Shown here one piece after another: positions 54,646 through 63,549 of a stretch of 64,000 nucleotides of DNA. Position 1 is the first letter of the stretch, and each line of letters begins with the position of its first letter. Both the position numbers and the translations under genes were made by a program. Under the pieces are notes generated by a model. The model saw only the letters and a program-made list of their open reading frames with translations, was not told where the DNA came from and ran no database searches. This DNA comes from Cyanobium sp. FGCU6 (GTDB taxonomy: Bacteria > Cyanobacteriota > Cyanobacteriia > PCC-6307 > Cyanobiaceae): contig JANWUR010000005.1 in NCBI GenBank assembly GCA_024958655.1, forward strand, positions 1 through 64,000, in the 5' to 3' direction.

Positions 54646-55004
54646 GCCAGCCCCCCGAGAACGACGCTGCCGCCGACACCTCCGCCGGCGGCCGGCCCGG
54701 CAACTGGGGCGCGGTGTTTCTCTCCACCGCCACCACGGTGTTTCTGGCGGAACTGGGCGACAAGACCCAGCTCGCCGCCCTGCTGCTGTCAGCCGAGTCG
54801 GGGAGGCCGGTGGTGGTGTTCTTCGGCGCGTCCCTGGCCCTGATCAGCTCCAGCCTGGTGGGAGTGCTGCTGGGACGCTGGCTCTCCACTGTGATGGAGC
54901 CGCGCCAACTCGAGCGGGCCGCAGGGGTGCTGATGGTGGCCCTGGGCCTGTGGCTGGGCCGCCAGGCGGTGGTGCATCTGGCACCCCTTCCCGCCGGCGT
55001 CTGA
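54642..55004 (+). CDS. Half-size GDT1/TMEM165 (UPF0016) transporter, first copy
   Basis: A 120-residue membrane protein with a single ELGDKTQ motif (VFLAELGDKTQLAALLLSA), the cation-binding signature of the GDT1 family, and about three helices. Full-size members carry two such motifs; here the second is in the adjacent gene. In marine picocyanobacteria such pairs are described as hemi-manganese exchangers exporting Mn from the cytosol. A 47-base gap separates the pair. Confidence 0.88.
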   Translation: MSQPPENDAAADTSAGGRPGNWGAVFLSTATTVFLAELGDKTQLAALLLSAESGRPVVVFFGASLALISSSLVGVLLGRWLSTVMEPRQLERAAGVLMVALGLWLGRQAVVHLAPLPAGV

Positions 55005-55050
55005 TCCGTCTCTTCCCCGCTCGCTCCCCGACGTTCGCCTGCTGCCTCCG

Positions 55051-55401
55051 ATGCTCGCCCTGCTCGCTTCCACCTTCGCCACGGTCTTCCTGGCGGAACT
55101 GGGCGACAAGACCCAGCTCGCGATCGTGAGTATCAGCGGCACCTCCAGCCGGCCTGGGGCGGTGTTCGCGGGCAGTGCGGTGGCCCTGGTGCTCGCCAGC
55201 CTGGTGGGCGCGGCTGCCGGCGGCTCGCTCTCAAGCGTCATCCCCACCGATGCGCTCCAGCTGGCGGCCTCCCTGGGCTTCCTGATCATCGGCAGCCGGC
55301 TGATCCTCCGCTCACGGGAGGAACCGGAATCGGCGGCAGAGGCACCTGGCGAAGCGCCGCCGGCCAGCGCTGACGGGGAGAAGGCTCCCACCGCTCCCTA
55401 A
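55051..55401 (+). CDS. Half-size GDT1/TMEM165 (UPF0016) transporter, second copy
   Basis: A 116-residue partner of the preceding gene, with VFLAELGDKTQLAIVSISG and about three helices, and a charged proline-rich tail (EEPESAAEAPGEAPPASADG). The two copies presumably form a heterodimer equal to one full-size exchanger. The LAELGDKTQLA core is identical in both. Confidence 0.88.
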   Translation: MLALLASTFATVFLAELGDKTQLAIVSISGTSSRPGAVFAGSAVALVLASLVGAAAGGSLSSVIPTDALQLAASLGFLIIGSRLILRSREEPESAAEAPGEAPPASADGEKAPTAP

Positions 55402-55404
55402 AGT
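55399..55404 (+). promoter_or_regulatory. Candidate -10 element TAAAGT for the RNase R-like gene
   Basis: TAnnnT hexamer overlapping the stop of the second half transporter, giving a leader of about 85 bases. Confidence 0.3.
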
Positions 55405-55495
55405 CAGCGATCCGATGCCGTGGGTGCGCCGCTCCGTCCCAGAGAAGCGGATTCCGTGGTGCCGCCGCCGCCCATCCCCCTGATCCCGCCCGCCG

Positions 55496-57796
55496 ATGAA
55501 GTTCACGGTCGCCGACCTGCTCGACCAGCTGTCCACCAGCGAAACCCTTCCTCTGGCGAATCTGGAGAAGGCTCTCGGCCTGGCGGATGCCCAGGAGAAG
55601 CAGCAGTTGCGCATCGGCATCGACGCCCTGATTCGCCTGGAACTGCTGCAGGAGACGCCTGACGGCCTCCTGAGGCGAGAGGTGCCGGAGCTGGTCACCG
55701 CACGGCTGCGCTGTTCCAGCAAGGGCTTCTGCTTCGCCCTGCGCGAAGACGGCGGCGAGGACATCTACATCCGGGATCACCAGCTCAACCACGCCTGGAA
55801 CGGGGATCGGGTGCTGGTGCGCATCACTCGGGAGGGGGGGCGGCGACGCTCGCCGGAGGGCGGCGTCCAGTGCGTGCTTGAACGGACTACCACCAGCCTG
55901 CTGGCCCAGGTGGAGCGCCAGGACTCCCGGCTGGTGGCGATGCCCCTCGACGATCGGCTGCTCACCGCCATCGACCTTCCCGAAGAAGACAGCGCACACC
56001 TCGAACCTGCGGAACCGGCGGTGGTGGACGTGCGCATCGACCGCTTCCCCGTGGGCCAGTTCCCGGCCCAGGGTCATGTCGCCCGCAGCCTGCCGGTGTC
56101 CGGCGGCGAGGAGGCCGACCTCGACCTGCTGCTCACCAAGCACCGTCTGCACGAGCGGCCCACCGCTCCCCGGGCCTCCCTCCGCTCCCCCAGCAGCAGC
56201 CGCCAGGACCTCACGGCCCTCGTGACCCTTCTGCCCACCGGGTGGAAGGCTCCGGAAGCGCCGGTTCTGCCCGCCCTCTCCCTTGAGGAGCGTGAAGGCG
56301 GCTGGCGGCTGTGGCTGCACGCCCCCGCCGTGGCCGAACGGGTGGGAGCCGGCACCAGCCTCGACACCTGGATGCGGGATCAGGGCGAGGCGCTCTGCCT
56401 CGGGAACCGCTGGCTGCCCCTGCTCACCCCTGCCCTGACCAAGGCCTCCCAGTTCCGGGTGGGCGAGGAGCAGGAGGCCGTGTCCGTGGCGATGGAGCTG
56501 AACGCCGCGGGCGAGCTGGAGCACTACCGCTTCGCCCTCAGCCGGATCAGTCCCACAGCAGCAGTGGATGCCGCCGCTCTCACCGCTCTCGGGGAGCGCA
56601 AGCCCAGGTCCCGCACCGTACCAGCCGCCCTCAAGCCACTGAAGGATCAGCTGCCGGTGCTGGAGCAGCTCGTGGCCCTGGCCAGCCTGCTCCGCCAGCG
56701 GCGCCTGGCCTCCGGCTCGATCGATCTCGATCTGCCGATGCCGGAGCTCGATCGCCTCGGCGACCTGCGCGTGCCCGCCCCCGATGCCGCCCTGCGCGGA
56801 TGGCTTGTGGAACTGCCGGCGGCGGATCCGGTGGGGCTGCTACGGGAAGCGGTGCTGGTGGCTCACAGGGCCCTCGGACGCCACCTGGCCGCCCTCAGTC
56901 TGCCGGCCCTGTTCGCCCGCAACAGCGCCGCAGATCCGGCGGAGATCAACGAGGTTGCCAAGGCAGCGCTGGCTCTGGAGATCCCGCTGGAGTTGAGCCC
57001 CGAAGGCAACGCCAGCGCCGCCGAACTCGCAGCGGCCTTTGCCTCCACCGACCGGAGCCGGGGTCTGCAGCAGCAGCTGCGCAGCAGCCTGAGCCAGGTC
57101 CAGCTGGCGGAGGGACCCGGGGAGCATGCCCTGGCCGGGGAGTACGAGGCTTTCGCCCCCTGGTGCTGTCCAGGCCTCCACTACGCCGACTTCTGGAATC
57201 AGCAGCTGCTGGTGACCCTCCTCACCGAGGGCAAGGACCGCCCGAGCGTACGTCACAAGACCAGCGTCGATCTTGCCTCCGACAGCTGCCACGGGGCAGT
57301 GGACTGGCCGTTGTTCGCCCCGGCCGTGCTGGCCCCGTTCGAACAGGCCCGGACCCGGGGACTGGCCCAGCGGCTCAACGGGCGCACCCGCTTCCTGCAG
57401 GAGCTGCAGGACGACACCCTGGCAATGGCGCAGGCCCGCCACGCCGAACCTCTGGTGGGGCAGACGTTGCCTGGGGTGATCAGCGGCGTGCAGAGCTACG
57501 GGTTCTTCGTGGAGGTGCCCCCCTCGATGGTGGAGGGGCTGGTGCACGTGAGCTCGCTCAAGGACGATTGGTATGAGTACCGCAGCCGCCAGAACCGCCT
57601 GGTGGGGCGAAAGTACCGCCGCACCTACATGGTGGGTGATGCCGTGGAGGTGGAGATCCAGAAGGTGGATGCCCTGCGGCACCAGATCGATCTGGCGGTG
57701 CTCCAACCCGAACTGCCGGAGATCGAAGCGGAGCACGACGATGAAGCGATCCAGGAGTCCCGGACCGGCTTCGACGACGACGACCACGAGGACTGA
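55496..57796 (+). CDS. RNase II/R-like protein with degenerate catalytic domain
   Basis: A 766-residue member of the RNase II/R family by architecture: N-terminal helical region, cold-shock-like OB fold (about residues 65-115, LRCSSKGFCFALREDGGEDIYI), RNB-type region (about 230-570) and a C-terminal S1 domain (about 650-735, GVISGVQSYGFFVEVPPSMVEGLVHVSS). The catalytic DxxDxDD aspartates expected before LSLEE are missing (here VLPALSLEE), and the YTHFTSPIRRY motif near the RNB end is replaced by GLHYADFWNQQ. It is therefore probably inactive as a nuclease and may bind RNA. It ends in an acidic tail. Confidence 0.82.
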   Translation: MKFTVADLLDQLSTSETLPLANLEKALGLADAQEKQQLRIGIDALIRLELLQETPDGLLRREVPELVTARLRCSSKGFCFALREDGGEDIYIRDHQLNHAWNGDRVLVRITREGGRRRSPEGGVQCVLERTTTSLLAQVERQDSRLVAMPLDDRLLTAIDLPEEDSAHLEPAEPAVVDVRIDRFPVGQFPAQGHVARSLPVSGGEEADLDLLLTKHRLHERPTAPRASLRSPSSSRQDLTALVTLLPTGWKAPEAPVLPALSLEEREGGWRLWLHAPAVAERVGAGTSLDTWMRDQGEALCLGNRWLPLLTPALTKASQFRVGEEQEAVSVAMELNAAGELEHYRFALSRISPTAAVDAAALTALGERKPRSRTVPAALKPLKDQLPVLEQLVALASLLRQRRLASGSIDLDLPMPELDRLGDLRVPAPDAALRGWLVELPAADPVGLLREAVLVAHRALGRHLAALSLPALFARNSAADPAEINEVAKAALALEIPLELSPEGNASAAELAAAFASTDRSRGLQQQLRSSLSQVQLAEGPGEHALAGEYEAFAPWCCPGLHYADFWNQQLLVTLLTEGKDRPSVRHKTSVDLASDSCHGAVDWPLFAPAVLAPFEQARTRGLAQRLNGRTRFLQELQDDTLAMAQARHAEPLVGQTLPGVISGVQSYGFFVEVPPSMVEGLVHVSSLKDDWYEYRSRQNRLVGRKYRRTYMVGDAVEVEIQKVDALRHQIDLAVLQPELPEIEAEHDDEAIQESRTGFDDDDHED

Positions 57797-57799
57797 GCC

Positions 57800-58423
57800 A
57801 TGGATCCGGTGGTGCTGGCGGTCTCCGGCGCGTCCGCCCAGCCCCTGGCCGAGCGGGCGGTGGCTCTGCTGCTCGAGGCCGATCTCCCGGTGGAGATGGT
57901 CACCAGCCGCGGGGCGATCGGCGTGTGGCAGGCGGAGCTCGGCCTGCGGGTTCCCTCGGAACCGGAAGCCCAGGAACGGTTCTGGAGGGAGCGCACCCGC
58001 TGCCAGGGCGGCAGGCTGCGCTGCCATCGCTGGAATGACCAGGCGGCCGGCATCGCCAGCGGCAGCTTCCGTACCCAGGGGATGGTGATCCTGCCGGCCA
58101 GCATGGGCACGGTGGGCCGGATCGCCTCGGGTGTGGCCCTCGATCTGATCGAGAGGGCGGCCGACGTGCATCTCAAGGAGGCGAGGCCCCTGGTGATCGC
58201 ACCGCGGGAGCTGCCCTGGAACCTGGTGCACCTGCGCAACCTCACCGCCCTGGCGGAGGCGGGTGCCAGGATCGCGCCGCCGGTGCCGGCCTGGTACCAC
58301 CGGCCGACCACGATCGAGGAGATGGTGGATTTCCTGGTGATCCGGGTGTTCGATGCCCTCGGTCTGGAGCTCGGCTCCCTGCGCCGTTGGCAGGGCCCCG
58401 TGGCGCCGTCATCTTCGCCCTGA
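57800..58423 (+). CDS. ubiX: UbiX-like flavin prenyltransferase
   Basis: A 207-residue flavoprotein that makes prenylated FMN for UbiD-type decarboxylases. Family motifs: [19 protein letters not shown] at the N-terminus, [28 protein letters not shown] (the FMN-binding S-G-S and PASM block), [19 protein letters not shown], and [28 protein letters not shown]. It starts four bases after the RNase R-like gene. No ubiD is in the window. Confidence 0.9.
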   Translation: MDPVVLAVSGASAQPLAERAVALLLEADLPVEMVTSRGAIGVWQAELGLRVPSEPEAQERFWRERTRCQGGRLRCHRWNDQAAGIASGSFRTQGMVILPASMGTVGRIASGVALDLIERAADVHLKEARPLVIAPRELPWNLVHLRNLTALAEAGARIAPPVPAWYHRPTTIEEMVDFLVIRVFDALGLELGSLRRWQGPVAPSSSP

Positions 58424-58444
58424 GGCCCCTTTCGCCCGCCGCCC

Positions 58445-59014
58445 TTGGCCCTGCGTCGCCTGCTGCTGCTCCCCCTGCTCTCCCCGCTGCTGGCCGTTGT
58501 GCTGGTCGGAGCGTTGAACCCCCGGCCCTCGGTGAGCCTGCGGCTGCTCACCTGGAGCTCCCCATCCCTGCCGATCGGGATCTGGATGGCGGCGGCGGCG
58601 GGGACCGGAGCGGTCCTCAGCGGCGGCGCCACGGCGCTGGCCATCGGCGAAGCCGGCGGCTCCCTGCGCCGTCGAGTGCGCCGCCGGCAGGGTTCCGCGG
58701 CTGCCGAGCCGAGCTGGAGCGCAGAGGTCTGGGACCATGTCCCGGACCGGGACGAGGCCCGGGACGCCCCGAGGAGGGCCCAGCGACAGCAGGTGGTGGA
58801 GGGACCTCCGTCGTGGGGCGCGGGACCATCGCGGGCGCCCGGCGAACCGGCCCCCACCGTGGCGGTACCGTTCCGGGTGCTCCGGCGCGGCGATGGTGGG
58901 GGTGTGGCGCCTCCCGAAGCCGAACGGCGGGAAAAGCAGCAGCGGAGTGATCCTGAACCGGTGGCGGTGGCAGCCGACGACGACTGGGGGGCCGCCGAGC
59001 GGGACGACTGGTGA
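58445..59014 (+). CDS. Cyanobacterial membrane protein of unknown function
   Basis: A 189-residue protein with two N-terminal hydrophobic helices (RLLLLPLLSPLLAVVLVGAL and LPIGIWMAAAAGTGAVLSGGATALA) and a long disordered, charged C-terminus ending in DDDWGAAERDDW. TTG at 58445 is the best start. The terminal DDWG/RDDW repeat could be a docking tail. No known family assigned with confidence. Confidence 0.65.
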   Translation: MALRRLLLLPLLSPLLAVVLVGALNPRPSVSLRLLTWSSPSLPIGIWMAAAAGTGAVLSGGATALAIGEAGGSLRRRVRRRQGSAAAEPSWSAEVWDHVPDRDEARDAPRRAQRQQVVEGPPSWGAGPSRAPGEPAPTVAVPFRVLRRGDGGGVAPPEAERREKQQRSDPEPVAVAADDDWGAAERDDW

Positions 59015-59029
59015 ACCGTCGGCCCTGCT

Positions 59030-59035
59030 TAGAGT
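59030..59035 (+). promoter_or_regulatory. Candidate -10 element TAGAGT for the DUF2996 gene
   Basis: TAnnnT hexamer 29 bases before the GTG at 59064. Confidence 0.35.
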
Positions 59036-59063
59036 TCCGCCCTGCCATGAGCGAACCGATCCG

Positions 59064-59492
59064 GTGACCGACAGCGCTTCCGTTCCCAGCCCGGCCTCCG
59101 GGACCGCAGCCCCCGCCAAGGCCAAACCTCCGGCTCCGGAGGATCAGCCCTTCGCCACCTTCGTCCCCGATCTGCTGTTACCCGCCCTCAGCCGAGAGAT
59201 CGAGGCCTACGGCGGCCCCGCTCCGGCCCTTGCGTTCGAGGAGGGTCCGATGCCGGTGGTGGGCAGCGACTGCTGGATGGTGAAGGGAACCCTGCCGGGT
59301 GAGCGCCGTTTCTGGCTCTGCTTCACCGAGCCCGACATCAGCAGCGCCAAGACGATCGCTGTGGCCGAAGCCGGGGCTGATCCCACGCTGCTGGAGTCGT
59401 TCCTGATCGATGAGCGCAAGATGACCCTGCCCCTGATCGTTTCGAGGCTGGTTCAGCGGCTGAACGGCCAGAAATGGCTCGGCCCCAACTGA
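59064..59492 (+). CDS. DUF2996 protein
   Basis: A 142-residue soluble protein with a Pro/Ala-rich N-terminus and a conserved core: PFATFVPDLLLPALSREIEA, CWMVKGTLPGERRFWLCFTEPDISSAKTIAVAE and LSRLVQRLNGQKWLGPN-like C-terminus (read as VSRLVQRLNGQKW). This fits the cyanobacterial DUF2996 family, of unknown function. GTG start chosen after the -10 box; it precedes acsF by 78 bases. Confidence 0.78.
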   Translation: MTDSASVPSPASGTAAPAKAKPPAPEDQPFATFVPDLLLPALSREIEAYGGPAPALAFEEGPMPVVGSDCWMVKGTLPGERRFWLCFTEPDISSAKTIAVAEAGADPTLLESFLIDERKMTLPLIVSRLVQRLNGQKWLGPN

Positions 59493-59538
59493 GGCTGCCG
59501 CCGCTTCACATCCCGCCCTCGCACGGGCTCACGCCCCC

Positions 59539-59544
59539 TACGAT
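59539..59544 (+). promoter_or_regulatory. Candidate -10 element TACGAT for acsF
   Basis: TAnnnT hexamer 26 bases before the acsF ATG, in the 78-base gap after DUF2996. Confidence 0.45.
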
Positions 59545-59570
59545 GGCCGGATTGCGTCCGCTGCCGCACG

Positions 59571-60665
59571 ATGGTGCCTCCCGCCGCCACTGCCTCCGCT
59601 CCTGTTCAGCCGATCGGCACCCCGGAGGCCCCGGCCATCAAGGAACCGGTGAAGGACACGATCCTCACGCCGCGCTTCTACACCACCGACTTCGAAGCGA
59701 TGGCGGCGATGGACCTCCGCCCGAACGAGGCTGAACTGGAAGCCATCTGCGAAGAGTTCCGCAAGGACTACAACCGCCATCACTTCGTGCGCAACGAGGA
59801 GTTCGAGGGGGCAGCCGACAAGCTCGATCCCGAAACCCGCAAAGTGTTCGTGGAGTTTCTCGAGCAGAGCTGCACCTCCGAGTTCTCCGGCTTCCTGCTC
59901 TACAAGGAACTGAGCCGCCGGATCAAGGAGAAGAACCCCCTTCTGGCTGAGTGCTTCGCCCACATGGCCCGCGATGAGGCCCGCCACGCAGGCTTCCTGA
60001 ACAAGGCGATGAGCGATTTCGGCCTGCAGCTTGATCTCGGCTTCCTCACCGCCAACAAGGCCTACACCTACTTCAAGCCGGCCTACATCTTCTACGCCAC
60101 CTACCTTTCCGAGAAGATCGGCTACTGGCGCTACATCGCGATCTACCGCCACCTCGAGAAAAACCCCGACAGCAAGATCTTCCCGATCTTCAACTTCTTC
60201 GAGAACTGGTGCCAGGACGAGAACCGCCACGGCGACTTTTTTGACGCCCTGATGAAGGCCGTCCCCAGCACCGTCACCGGCTTCACCGCCAAGCTCTGGT
60301 GCCGCTTCTTCCTTCTGGCCGTGTTCGCCACCATGTACGTGCGCGATGTGGCCCGCAAGGAGTTCTATGAGGCCCTCGGCCTCGACGCCCGCGCGTACGA
60401 CAAGTACGTGATCGCCAAAACCAATGAAACCTCGGCCCGCGTTTTCCCGGTGGTGCTCGACGTGGAGAATCCCAGGTTCTGGGATCGGCTGGAGCGACTG
60501 GTCAGCAACAACCAGGCCCTCCAGGAGGCCGAGGACTCCGGTGCCCCGGCTCCGATCAAGGCGCTACGCAAACTTCCCTACTGGGGCGCCAATGCCCTCG
60601 AGATGGCCAAACTGTTCCTGATGGCGCCCATCGCCAGCAACCGCTTCCAACCTGCGGTGCGCTGA
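59571..60665 (+). CDS. acsF: Mg-protoporphyrin IX monomethyl ester (oxidative) cyclase
   Basis: A 364-residue di-iron oxygenase forming the fifth ring of chlorophyll. Iron ligands are expected in two ExxH motifs, both present: [10 protein letters not shown] and [11 protein letters not shown], with additional glutamates in [14 protein letters not shown]. The conserved PIFNFFENW and [26 protein letters not shown] stretches are diagnostic of AcsF/CHL27. It requires oxygen, so it acts under aerobic growth. tldD and tldE follow. Confidence 0.97.
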   Translation: MVPPAATASAPVQPIGTPEAPAIKEPVKDTILTPRFYTTDFEAMAAMDLRPNEAELEAICEEFRKDYNRHHFVRNEEFEGAADKLDPETRKVFVEFLEQSCTSEFSGFLLYKELSRRIKEKNPLLAECFAHMARDEARHAGFLNKAMSDFGLQLDLGFLTANKAYTYFKPAYIFYATYLSEKIGYWRYIAIYRHLEKNPDSKIFPIFNFFENWCQDENRHGDFFDALMKAVPSTVTGFTAKLWCRFFLLAVFATMYVRDVARKEFYEALGLDARAYDKYVIAKTNETSARVFPVVLDVENPRFWDRLERLVSNNQALQEAEDSGAPAPIKALRKLPYWGANALEMAKLFLMAPIASNRFQPAVR

Positions 60666-60669
60666 ACCC

Positions 60670-62112
60670 TTGACCCCGTCCGCCACTCCCCTGACCAGCC
60701 GGCCGTCGGCAGGTCTTCACCACTCCTCCTGGCGATCCGTTCTCGAACCGGTTCTGGCCGGCGGCACAGCCGCCGGTGCCGACCTGGTGGAGGTGTTCCT
60801 TGAGCGCACCGACCACACCGGTGTCCTGGCCGAGCAGGAGGCGATCACCAGCGTCAGCCCGGCCTTCGGGGCCGGGGCCGGCATCCGCGTCTTCCTTGAT
60901 GGTCGCGACGGGTTCGTCTCCACCAACGACCTCAGCTCCGGCGGTCTGCTCAACGCCCTCGATCAGGCCCTCGGCATGCTGGGGCTGCTGCGTCCCGCCA
61001 GCGGCCACGGGGGCTTCATGGGCCTGCACAAGCTGCGGGATCACGGCGCCGGCAAAGAGCTGTGGCTCGAGCAGTGCCCGTCTCTTGCGGAAGCCACCGG
61101 CCGGCTTCTCGAAGGCACCGATCGCCTGCAACGGCACGGCCATCATCTGCAGGCACGGAGAGCCACGTACGCCCGCGACTGGCAGGAAGTGCTGGTGGCC
61201 GCCAGCGATGGCACGTATGCCCGCGACATCCGGCTGCACCAATCGGTGGGGCTGAGTGTGCTGGCCGCCGACGGCGACCATCGCGCCAGTCTCGGCCGAC
61301 GCTACGGCACCTCCGATCGGCCCGACGATCTGCGCGCCTGGGATGCCGAGGCAGCCGCCATCGATCTCACCGAGAGCGCTGCCCGCATGCTCTACGCCGA
61401 CTACGTGGAGGCGGGGCAGTTCCCGGTGGTGCTCGCCAACCGCTTCGGCGGCGTGATCTTCCATGAGGCGTGCGGCCATCTGCTGGAAACCACCCAGGTC
61501 GAGCGGGGAACCACGCCCTTCGCCGAACGGGTGGGTGAGCCGATCGCCCATGAGGCCGTGACGGCGATCGATGAGGGGCTCAGCGATGGCGCCTTCGGAT
61601 CCCTGTCGATGGACGACGAGGGCATGGAACCGCAGCGGACCGTGCTGATCGAGAACGGCATCCTGCGCCGCTTCCTCTCCGACCGGGCCGGCGAACGGCG
61701 CACCGGCCATGCCCGCACCGGCAGCGGTCGCCGCCAGAGCCATGCCTTCGCCGCCGCCAGCCGCATGCGCAACACGTACATCGCCGCTGGCCCACACAGC
61801 CCCGCTGAGCTGATCGCCTCGGTCGACCGCGGCCTCTACTGCAAATCGATGGGTGGTGGCAGCGTCGGTCCTACCGGGCAGTTCAACTTCGCCGTGGAGG
61901 AGGCCTTCCTGATCGAGAACGGCGAACTCACCAAACCGGTGAAAGGCGCCACCCTGATCGGCGAGGCCAAGGAAGTGATGCCGCGCATTTCGATGTGTGC
62001 CAACGACCTCGACCTGGCTGCCGGTTTCTGTGGCTCGGTGAGCGGCAGCATCTTCGTCACGGTGGGCCAGCCCCACATCAAGGTGGATTCGATCACCGTG
62101 GGGGGACGCTGA
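60670..62112 (+). CDS. tldD: TldD metalloprotease subunit
   Basis: A 480-residue subunit of the TldD/TldE zinc protease, which cleaves unfolded or modified peptides. The active-site HExxxH is [12 protein letters not shown] (about residue 266). [29 protein letters not shown] and [12 protein letters not shown] are conserved around it. TTG at 60670, five bases after acsF, is the apparent start. The tldE partner follows directly (2-base gap). Confidence 0.93.
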   Translation: MTPSATPLTSRPSAGLHHSSWRSVLEPVLAGGTAAGADLVEVFLERTDHTGVLAEQEAITSVSPAFGAGAGIRVFLDGRDGFVSTNDLSSGGLLNALDQALGMLGLLRPASGHGGFMGLHKLRDHGAGKELWLEQCPSLAEATGRLLEGTDRLQRHGHHLQARRATYARDWQEVLVAASDGTYARDIRLHQSVGLSVLAADGDHRASLGRRYGTSDRPDDLRAWDAEAAAIDLTESAARMLYADYVEAGQFPVVLANRFGGVIFHEACGHLLETTQVERGTTPFAERVGEPIAHEAVTAIDEGLSDGAFGSLSMDDEGMEPQRTVLIENGILRRFLSDRAGERRTGHARTGSGRRQSHAFAAASRMRNTYIAAGPHSPAELIASVDRGLYCKSMGGGSVGPTGQFNFAVEEAFLIENGELTKPVKGATLIGEAKEVMPRISMCANDLDLAAGFCGSVSGSIFVTVGQPHIKVDSITVGGR

Positions 62113-62114
62113 CC

Positions 62115-63518
62115 ATGACGAGCAGCAGCACCGCCCGGCCGGAAGTCTCCGGTGGACTCGATGCCACCGATCTGCGCCAGCGACTGGTGGATCTGGCCAC
62201 CACCAGCGGTGTGAAGCGCTGGGATCTCGGAGCCGGCTGCAGCACCGACACCTCTGTGCAAGTGGACAGGGGCGAACCGAAGCAGATGAAGGGGGCCCAG
62301 CGCAGCGCCATCACCGTGCGTGTGTGGAACGACCAGGGGCTGGTGGGCGTCACCAGCACGTCGGATCTCTCCGACTCCGGACTGGAGCGGGCCCTGGCCG
62401 GCGCCCGTGATGCCAGCGCCTTCGGCAATCCGGAGGACACGCCGGCCTTCTCCCCCCTGGCCACAGCTCCCCTGGCCCCACTCGAGCAACCCCTGCACCA
62501 GCCGGTAGGCATCCTCGATCTGCTCGCCACCCTCAAGGAGGCCGAGCGGGATCTGCTGGGGCGCCATCCGGCCATCGGCACCGTTCCCTACAACGGTCTT
62601 TCGCAGCGGAGCAGCGACCGGCTTTACCTCAACAGCGAAGGCGCGTGCCGCCAACAGCGGCTCACCACGGCCAGCCTCTATCTGTACGCCCGCGCCGAGG
62701 AGACCGGCCGCAAGCCGCGCAGTGCCGGTGCCGTGCGTCTCGCCTACGGCGCCGGCAGCCTCGACATCGCCGGCTGCATCGAGGAGGCCGCCGCCCGCAC
62801 CATCGCCCACCTCGACTACGCCCCGATCGACACCGGGCGCTACACCTGCGTCTTCACGCCCGAGGCCTTCCTCGATCTGATCGGCGCCTTCAGCAGCATG
62901 TTCAACGCCCGCGCCGTGCTCGATGGCGTCAGCCTGAGCACCAGGGAGTCGCTGGGAGCACCCGTGGCCGTGCCGTTCCTCTCGATCCACGACAACGGCC
63001 TGAACCCCGGCAACATCGGCGCCTCCACGTTCGACGGCGAAGGCACCCCCACCCGCAGGCTTGCGCTGGTGGAGGCGGGAACCCTTCGCAACTTCCTGCA
63101 CTCGGAGGCCACGGCCCGGGCGTTCGGCGTGAGCCCCACCGGCCATGCCGGCCTGGGCGCGAAGGTGTCGGTGGGGCCCGACTGGTTCGAGATCGGCCCC
63201 GCCGAGGGGGCCGAGGGCGGCGCCACCGGCCTTGATCACGGGGTCGGCGATGGCGATCCCCGTGGCCTGGTGCTGATCGATTCCCTCTCCGCCCTCCATG
63301 CGGGCGTGAAGGCGAGCCAGGGCTCCTTCTCCCTGCCCTTCGACGGCTGGCTGATCCGCGGCGGCGAACATCGCTCGATCGAGGCGGCCACGGTGGCCGG
63401 TGACATCCGCCAGGTGCTCCAGGGCATCGTGGGCTTCGAAGGCGAGGCCAAGATCACGCCGAGCGGACTGTGTCCCCACGTCTGGGTGGAGGGTTTATCG
63501 ATCACCGGCGAAGGCTGA
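62115..63518 (+). CDS. tldE: TldE/PmbA protease subunit
   Basis: A 467-residue partner of TldD, lacking the zinc HExxxH motif as usual. The family pattern is seen in NSEGACRQQ (substrate strand), VVFTPEAFLDLIGAFSS-like (CVFTPEAFLDLIGAFS), SIHDNGLNPGNIGASTFDGEGTPTRRLALVEAG and GEAKITPSGLCPHVWVEGLSI-like regions near the end. It is co-transcribed with tldD. Chosen start ATG 62115. Confidence 0.92.
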   Translation: MTSSSTARPEVSGGLDATDLRQRLVDLATTSGVKRWDLGAGCSTDTSVQVDRGEPKQMKGAQRSAITVRVWNDQGLVGVTSTSDLSDSGLERALAGARDASAFGNPEDTPAFSPLATAPLAPLEQPLHQPVGILDLLATLKEAERDLLGRHPAIGTVPYNGLSQRSSDRLYLNSEGACRQQRLTTASLYLYARAEETGRKPRSAGAVRLAYGAGSLDIAGCIEEAAARTIAHLDYAPIDTGRYTCVFTPEAFLDLIGAFSSMFNARAVLDGVSLSTRESLGAPVAVPFLSIHDNGLNPGNIGASTFDGEGTPTRRLALVEAGTLRNFLHSEATARAFGVSPTGHAGLGAKVSVGPDWFEIGPAEGAEGGATGLDHGVGDGDPRGLVLIDSLSALHAGVKASQGSFSLPFDGWLIRGGEHRSIEAATVAGDIRQVLQGIVGFEGEAKITPSGLCPHVWVEGLSITGEG

Positions 63519-63549
63519 ATACCGGTCGATCGAAGCGAGGCAACCAGCG

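Noticed and set aside
61836-63479. 547-codon minus-strand ORF
   Set aside because: Antisense to tldE, which has clear family motifs and follows tldD.
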